From: Pogostemon cablin
Taxonomy: Eukaryota; Streptophyta; Magnoliopsida; Lamiales; Lamiaceae
Direction of reading: 5' to 3'
DNA: 64,000 nucleotides
NCBI GenBank assembly: GCA_023678885.1
Contig: CM042996.1
Location: 6,692,602 to 6,756,601, forward strand
A program made the translations under genes and the position numbers. Shown one piece after another: positions 57,354 to 64,000 of the stretch; within the stretch, counting starts at the first letter, position 1; each line of letters begins with the position of its first letter. Under the pieces are notes generated by a model that searched no databases, was not told where the DNA came from, and worked only from the letters and a program-made list of their open reading frames with translations.

Positions 57354-58566
57354 TGTTAGATTGTATACTAAAAGCCTAGCTTTAGTATGAACAATGTTAT
57401 AACAATATTTGAAATGAGAATCATAAGATCAAATATTTTGCATATTATAATTTATTTATATGTTATTGCAAAAGTCCATTTACTTTATACTGTAGATAAT
57501 ATGGTGTGCGGCGTCGCACGAAAGATCATATTATCAGCTTCTAATAAAGTATAAACAGATGCTCACAATCGAGATAGACGGGGATAATCTATCGGGATGG
57601 TTGTAGTGTGATTTGGTATTAGTTTGTCTTGACTATAAAGTCACATTAGTGCACTTTGTGTGTATTGAACAGGACCGCTTGAGATTGTTCGATTTATACT
57701 GACTATATAGGAGAACTAGATCTCAGTTATTACGGATGTTTGTGCTCTTAATCCATACACAATAACCTCGATATGTAAGTTAGTATTTGTTTCTTTGATT
57801 CATCAATGGGTGTGATTTATTCATTAAATCAATAAACTCGGTGAGTTGGGAAGTATTGCTGTCTCTATGGTATGATATTGATTGTAGAAGGAATCAATGT
57901 CCTATTAAATAGGCTGCTGATGTCTTCTTGAGGAGTTTATAAGGATTATCATGTAAACCCTGCTGGTGGATTTATTCCGACATGATAACAAGGTTGAGTG
58001 GTACTACTTTCGGATGAGATATTAATTAATGGAGTTATTAGTAACTTAATTAATTAATGGGCATTGTATATATCTTAAACATGGGGAGATTAACATACTC
58101 ACAATAAGAAGGAGCCCATAACGTAATTTGGGATTAGAGGGTCAGTGCAGTAATAATACTTTAGTGGACTGTATTATCATTATTGGACTTAAGTATAAGT
58201 TTTGAGCTAAACTTGGATATTTAAGCCCAATGGGAGGTCCACTCTAATTTCTCTTCTTGGTCCCTATTGTAGCCCAAATATAAGCCACCTCATTAATCCG
58301 GAAACCCTAATCATTATTTCCTGCGCATGAAAACGTGAAATTGATAGGGAGGATTATAGATTGTGAGGGTCTTGAAGATCGCTGCCTACACGACGTCAAG
58401 ATTAGGCTTGGGAATAAAATAGAAGATTGGAGAGGTCGTTTCATCAACCTGATCGCATTCAACATACCCTGGTAAAAGGTAATTCAATTATATATTCTGC
58501 TTCCATTGCTATAGAATTGCATGGAACCCAATGGTTCACGTTAACCAAAAGATCTGAACGCCAAAA
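57354..58566 (+). repeat. Element D 5' LTR, 1213 bp
   Basis: It starts TGTTAGATTGTATACT and ends CCAAAA. It is shorter than its sisters by about 190 bp. TAGCCCAAATATAAG near 58271 is the TATA region. Confidence 0.85.
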
Positions 58567-58568
58567 AT

Positions 58569-58580
58569 TGGTATTAGAGC
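58569..58580 (+). other. Element D primer binding site, tRNA-Met
   Basis: TGGTATTAGAGC has one change from the standard site, 2 bases after the LTR. Confidence 0.85.
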
Positions 58581-58682
58581 TTCGGTTTTATGATTTTACA
58601 TGAGATGTTAGGCTAGGGTTTATGTGCCTTATGTGGATTAGGGTTTAGAATATTATGGTTTCTTGTTGGATACCCTAACCCT

Positions 58683-59580
58683 ACCCGACGGCAACGCGAC
58701 GACACAACACATGACAAATGACGTCGGGACAATGCTAGCGGTCGGTGGCAACACAAATCAAGAGCGAAGGGTCATGCGGGCGAAGGTGCTGGCTGAGAGA
58801 CGAGCCATGCTGGTCCAGCAGATTCCACGTGCTTTGAACGTTCATCGTATGGGCCGCAAGGCTAGAGATTTGCTGCGTGGATTCTGTTGACCGGCGTTGG
58901 GCGGACGGCTGGTGGGAGACGCTAGTCATGTTGACGGCATAGATGACGATAGCGGATGTTAGTTGATGATATGACGAGAGGCCATCGGGATCCAGTGTGG
59001 AATCGCCGGTGAATGGCGCGCGCGTTGATGGCACGATTGGCGCACGGATAGCGCAACACCGCTGGCTAATCCAACGCGGCACGATCGGTGTATGGCAGAA
59101 AGCACGAGTGGTGTGATTCCAGGTGCGTGCATGGAGGCTGGCAAGTTCACGGCGGCTTGAGCGCTCAGGGCTGTCGACACGATCCTCGACAGTAGTAGGC
59201 ACGAGTCGTGCCGGCATATGGGAACATTGGATGGCAAACCTCAATACAAGACGGCATGACTGGCAGGCATGACCGGCATGAGAGATGCTAGCAGGTGGCA
59301 CTGGTCGCGCCAGCTTGTGATACTGCGCTGACGGGTGTATTGGACGGACGACACGAGCAGTAGCGGCTAGCGGCACGAGTGGCATGGGCGGTCGGCTCGA
59401 GTCGTGCTGACAAGTTTGCAGCGCAGGCGTGATGTCTCCATAGTGCGCGCCGATGTGTGGTACAGGACACGAGTCGTGCTTACGCACGATACGAGTTGTG
59501 CCGACATGCAGACCGGGCGCATGGGCGTGCAACGCGTCGGGAATGCGGTTGAGCAGGTTGCCGAGCAAGAAATCTAGAGG
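58683..59580 (+). repeat. GC-rich leader block with GGCACGAGTCGTGCC dyads, element D
   Basis: A 900-bp GC-rich island between primer site and gag. Dyad copies include GGCACGAGTCGTGCCGG near 59199, ACACGAGTCGTGC near 59467 and ATACGAGTTGTGCC near 59490, with many half sites. An antisense frame of 284 codons (58735-59589) spans it. It has no recognised domain and may be a by-product of GC-richness. Confidence 0.7.
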
Positions 59581-60769
59581 AAAATTCATGAAGACCGGCT
59601 TTAGATTTTCAGATTAGGTCGATCCCCATCTGCATTACCCATATTTGTGCTATGTGGCAAACAATCGAATTCGCTGATATATAACTGTTTATAATTGATG
59701 AATTATTTGATTATTGTTATATAAGTATGCATGTTCTAAGTGATTTGCTATTTTAAATTGTTATAATAGGAGCATTCTAAGTTGTGTATTTTATTTGTGA
59801 ATATTATATGCATGTAAAAACCCTCGGTGTTAAATAACTAAGTGGAAGAGGGTTTGTTTAAATATTCCCATAGACTCCATTATTAGTTTCTAAGTGATGT
59901 GAATAAACTTGCGTGTTGGCTATAGTGCCTTCTTCCCCATCAGATGAGTTTATTTACCGATCATTTGTACAAACTTCCTTATGATGATTGTAGAAAATTA
60001 CTTGAGCGCGTGTGATCTTCTCTATCTGAAGGGACACAAGCTTGAAAATGGACTTGGAATCAAATAATGGTGCACACTTGGTGTAAATAATATGTATGCT
60101 CCCCATCGGAGTCACTGATATTATTTGCATGGCTAAAGAAGAACCGACTATTAATTATTTTGTAATAAAGTTAGGTTGACAAATGAAATTAATGGGTAAA
60201 ACTTTCTCTTGTAAATGTTAGGGTTTGTATACGTCCAGACTATCATGGCATGCAAATTCATGGTGCTTGAGATGTCGGTGACTTTTTATTTTATATTTTT
60301 GAGGGAATCAATATAACTTGTTAAAATTCGAAGGATTTGATCGATGTATTTATTTATGTGATTCTCAGTGTTTTAAAATGTTTATTTCACTTATTGTTAA
60401 CTAAAAGAAATCAATTTCACTGGTCCAAAATTATATGATTAGAAAAGAATCTTGTTTTAAATTTCTTACTGCTTAAGAAAACATATGTGTTCTCACTAAA
60501 TATGTCCTCTGGGCCTATTAAAGTCTTTAGTGGAGAAGTGAGAGGATCATAGAAATATGATGATCTCATGCAGCTCTTCGAATACTTGAGTAAGTTAAAA
60601 GGCAGGAAGTCATAGTTGACTTGATGAATGAATTGTAAATACATGGAGTAGAAATTGAAGGGAAAACCTAGGTCAATTTTATTCTTCAAAGTTTGCCTAG
60701 GTGTTTTGAACAAGTTCCACCTAAAATACAGAAGGTTAGTATCTCATTCACTAATAGTTGAAGCATGAT
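59581..60769 (+). pseudogene. Element D leader and gag remnant
   Basis: The part 59581-60365 is AT-rich leader shared with the sister copies. The part 60370-60760 is degenerate gag, with VNFILQSLPRCFEQVPPKIQ-like residues near 60670-60735, a typical copia Gag stretch. Stops prevent a full product. Confidence 0.55.
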
Positions 60770-63630
60770 TAGTGATGACGTCTTCTGACACGTTGTGTTT
60801 AGATACTAGAATTACTAAAATCCTACAACTAAGTGATGATGAGATTATTGAGTACGTGAGTAATGTTATGAGAGTAGTGGTTATTGCAGTGAGAGATGTT
60901 TATTTTTCTTCTGATAGGAATAAACTATTGATTTTGAGAAATTGTCTTTACGTACGTTTTCATAGAAAGAATTTTATTTCAGTTTCTATGTTCTTATAGA
61001 TGGATACTCCATTTCATTTAAATATGTTCATTGGTCATTATAATGAAGGATGTAGCTATAATCTGTTGTGGTACGTTGATAGACAATTTATAAACTCGTA
61101 AGTCATGTTTATCCCACGGATGCAACGAATAGTAATTAATAACGCGTCTTCTAAATGAATTAAACATACCTTTGGCATCTAAGACTAGGTCATTTTACTT
61201 GAGTAGGATTTAAAGGTTGATAGCCGATGAACTGTTGGGTTTATTGGAAGTGGAAACTATCTGACTCGCGAGTCTTGCTTGGAAGTGAAAATGATTAAAG
61301 CCAATGATATGTTGGAATTGGTTCATTCTGATTTATGCGGTCCTAACACTCTCCAGATAAGAGGTGGTTATGAATATTCATCATCTTACGTGATGATTAT
61401 TCTAGATACCGATATATTTATTTGATGCACCGCATGTCTAGGTACTTTGACTAATTCAAGGAGTACATGGCTGATACGGTGAAGCGTCATAGAAAATATA
61501 TCAAGTCATTACGATTTAATCGTGGTGTCGAGTATCTCATAGGATAGTTAGGATCTATTTATTAGAGGTTGGGAGTGAATCCCAAGTTGTCTACTTTGGG
61601 CAAACCCCAACAGAATGGTGTGACGGAAAGAAGGAATATGATTCTTATGGAAATGGTTAGATAAATGATGAATTATTTGGAATTACTAAATTCATTTTAT
61701 AGGCATGTCCTAGAAGCAGCATGTCGTATGATGTTTGTTTGTTTGTTTGTGAATTTATCCTAGAGAAATGAAGGGTGATTAATTTAATATTCCAAAAGAT
61801 CAAGAGAATGTTTGTTAATACGAACACTAGATTTTTGGAAAAGGACTATATAATAAATCACAAATCCATGAATAAAATGTTCTAAAAGGTGTGAGAAGGG
61901 AAACACAAATTTTAGTACCAATTGTACAAGAGGATATACCACAAGTAAACTGCATCGCGTGTCACATCTAATATACAATTGTTCGTACCGCCTCGACATA
62001 GTGGGAGTGTTGTTCAACAACCGAAAAGATATATATTTTTGGAGAGTCTTGAGACTTTGTCCCTAGTAAACATGAAATTGACCCACGATACGACGAAGCA
62101 CTACAAGATAAAAATGTGATATCTTAGCAAATTGTAATGATTTCTGAAATAGAATCTATGGATTCTAAATTAGATCTGGGTGCTTGTAGAACCGCAAAAT
62201 GGTGTGAAAATCATTGCAAGTGGCTCTACAAAACAAAAGAGGATTAGACGATAAGGTGGAAACCTTTCAAACAAGGCTTGTTGCCTAAATGTACACTCAG
62301 AAAGAAGGGTTCAATTATGAGGAAACCTTTTCGCCGGTAGCTATGTTTAAGTCGTTAGAGATTCTTTTATTTATTGCTGCTCATATTGATTATGAGGTAT
62401 AGTAAAGAGATATCAAGACAGCTTTCCTGATTGGAAGTCTTGAGGAAAACATCTATGTAAAGCAACCAGAGTAATTCATTGCGAAAAGCTAAGAGCATTT
62501 TGAATGTAAGCTTAAAAGTGTCCATCGATGGACTAAAGCAAGCTTCAATATCAAGGAACGTCTGTTTTGCTGAGGAAATCCAGTCATATGGATTTAATCA
62601 ATGCTAGAATGGTTCTTATATATGAAAAAGAGTTACGGAAACGTGGTGGTATTTCTTGTATGTACGTAGATAGTATCTTGCTCATTGAAAACAAAGAAAG
62701 AGTAATGTCGGGTGTATGGGTATAGTTGATAAAGCAGGTTGAAATGAAAGACTTAAGAGAAACAAAATATATTCTTGCGATCATGGTGATAAGGATCTCA
62801 AGAAAGGATGTTGCGCTTATCTCAAGTTTCATAAATTGATACAACACTTACTTCTTTAAGCATGTGACTTTATCTAAGGAATTGTGTCTTAAGACACAAA
62901 AGAAGATAAAGGTGATGAAGACGGTTCCTTATGCTTCGATGAATAAGGAAGCTTAATCTAGGCTATGCTATACACGAGATCGGATATCTGTATTACCAAA
63001 GGCAATGTCAGTAGGTATCAAGGTAACCCGAAACAAGAATGTTGAACTGTGGTAAGATATATATTTATATACCTAAAAAGGACTAGAAATTATCTGTGGG
63101 CTTACAAGACATATTCATTGCTTCTTGTGGGTTACATAGATTTGGATTTTTCAAATCAGATAGGGACGGCAGTAAATCCACCTCAAGGTTATGTGTTTAT
63201 TTTGGGAAGTTGAGCCATAATATAAAGGAGTGTTATATAGAAATATATTTCAGAATCCACTCTAGAAAGATGATAAATTGGAGCCTCATAGGCAGCCAAA
63301 GTATCTGTATAACTCTAGAAACTTCATAATGGACTTGTATGTGAATCGTAAGTTTGCCCAAGGTTATCACAATTTATTGTGATAATAATGGTGCAGTTGC
63401 AAACTTGAAGAAATCACGAGCCCATAAGGTAATTAAACACATTGAGAGCAAGTACCACCTGATACGAGAAATCGTATGATGAGGGGAAGGTTGTTGTCGT
63501 CAAGATTGCATCAGATGATAACCTAGTAAAACTTTTACAAGGACCTTAAGGTGAAAGCATTTGATGGTCATGTAGTGGGAGTGGCAATCAGATGTATGGC
63601 AGTTGACATGGCAGCATAGTCTTTTAGTAT
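60770..63630 (+). pseudogene. Element D pol remnant
   Basis: The pre-integrase part (60772-60999) is open, with DRNKLLILRNCLYVRFHRK and NFISVSM. Integrase begins near 61310 with LVHSDLCGP and continues with GGYEY and RFNRGVEYL-like codons near 61530; RFNRG replaces the usual RSDRG, losing the catalytic D. The reverse transcriptase region is about 62060-62850 and retains YILAIMV-like codons. RNase H (about 63370-63490) keeps DNNGAVAN and HIESKYHLIREIV. It is the best guide to the family's original domain order, but not functional. Confidence 0.75.
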
Positions 63631-64000
63631 AAGTGGGAGATTGTTGGATTGTATACTAAAAGTCTAGCTTTAGTATGAACAATGTTATAACAATATTTGA
63701 AATGAGAATCATATGATCAAATGTTTTACATATTATAATTTATTCATATGTTATTGCAAAAGTCCATTTACTTTATACTGTAGATAATATGGTGTGCGGC
63801 GTCGCATGAAAGATCATATTGTCGGTTTCTTATAAAGTATAAACAAACGCTCACAAAGGAGATAGACAGGGACAATTTATCAGGATGGTTGTAGTGTGAT
63901 TTGGTATTAGTTTGTCTTGACTATAAAGTCACATTAGCGCACTTTGTGTGTATTGAATAGGACCGCTTGAGATCGTTTGATTTACTCTGACTATATAGGA
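63631..64000 (+). repeat. Element D polypurine tract and 3' LTR start
   Basis: AAGTGGGAGAT (63631-63641) precedes TGTTGGATTGTATACT at 63642. The LTR continues past the window end and matches 57354 onward, including the GTGCGGCGTCGCA segment. Confidence 0.9.

Larger units (their letters stand above)
57354..64000 (+). mobile_element. Copia element D, plus strand, runs off window end
   Basis: The 5' LTR is 57354-58566, the internal region 58567-63641, and the 3' LTR starts at 63642 and is cut by the window. It belongs to the same family as B and the minus-strand array. The five bases before it are CTACT; the matching duplication would lie beyond 64000. It is inserted in the Ale-type element. 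The coding region is degenerate. Confidence 0.9.

Noticed and set aside
58663..58890. A 75-codon plus-strand frame just after the primer site as an intact gag start
   Set aside because: It lies in the GC-rich leader block. The real gag remnant is recognised further on at 60370-60760.

Overview
This is plant nuclear DNA, almost certainly from a eudicot. It is gene-poor, transposon-packed heterochromatin. The evidence is tRNA-Met and tRNA-Asp primer sites, Tekay and Athila-type Ty3/gypsy elements, Ty1/copia elements with 1.2-1.4 kb LTRs, and a probable endogenous pararetrovirus fragment. I see no intact host gene, tRNA, rRNA or CRISPR array. The species cannot be named from the sequence.

Left part (1-18500). 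A minus-strand Athila-type element is cut by the window start; its 5' LTR is 2011-3599. Beyond it lies a host segment containing a diverged inverted repeat (3600-3855 against 17543-17815) around a short open coding fragment. That segment was split by a solo LTR (4135-7408, itself carrying solo LTR 4620-6029) and by a nearly complete, very young Tekay element (7549-17346, target duplication ATAGT). The Tekay element holds a long pol frame, an internal gag deletion, a stop before its chromodomain, and a probable 141-bp intron exactly at the gag/protease joint.

Middle part (18500-54830) is one five-layer nest. Layer 1 is a pararetrovirus-like sequence (19119-19240, resuming at 53589-54762). Layer 2 is a minus-strand copia array LTR-internal-LTR-internal-LTR (19241-53588). 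Layer 3 is a plus-strand copia element B (29330-50476, target duplication CCAAC). Layer 4, inside B, is an Athila-like gag-protease element without polymerase, in a rearranged dimer (31967-43846, duplication GTACT), plus a solo LTR (44978-46629, duplication ATGGA). Layer 5 is a solo LTR (40675-42384, duplication ATTCC) inside the dimer's outer LTR.

Right part (54830-64000). A broken Ale-type copia element, with gag halves in opposite orientation, is interrupted by another copy of the copia family (D, 57354 to beyond the window end).

The most unusual theme is regulatory. Several LTR families carry arrays of short, often self-complementary motifs just upstream of the LTR TATA box, and the copia family carries GGCACGAGTCGTGCC-type arrays or 25-bp AT-rich arrays in its leader. 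The intron at the Tekay gag/pol joint suggests that retention or splicing could set the Gag to Gag-Pol ratio.
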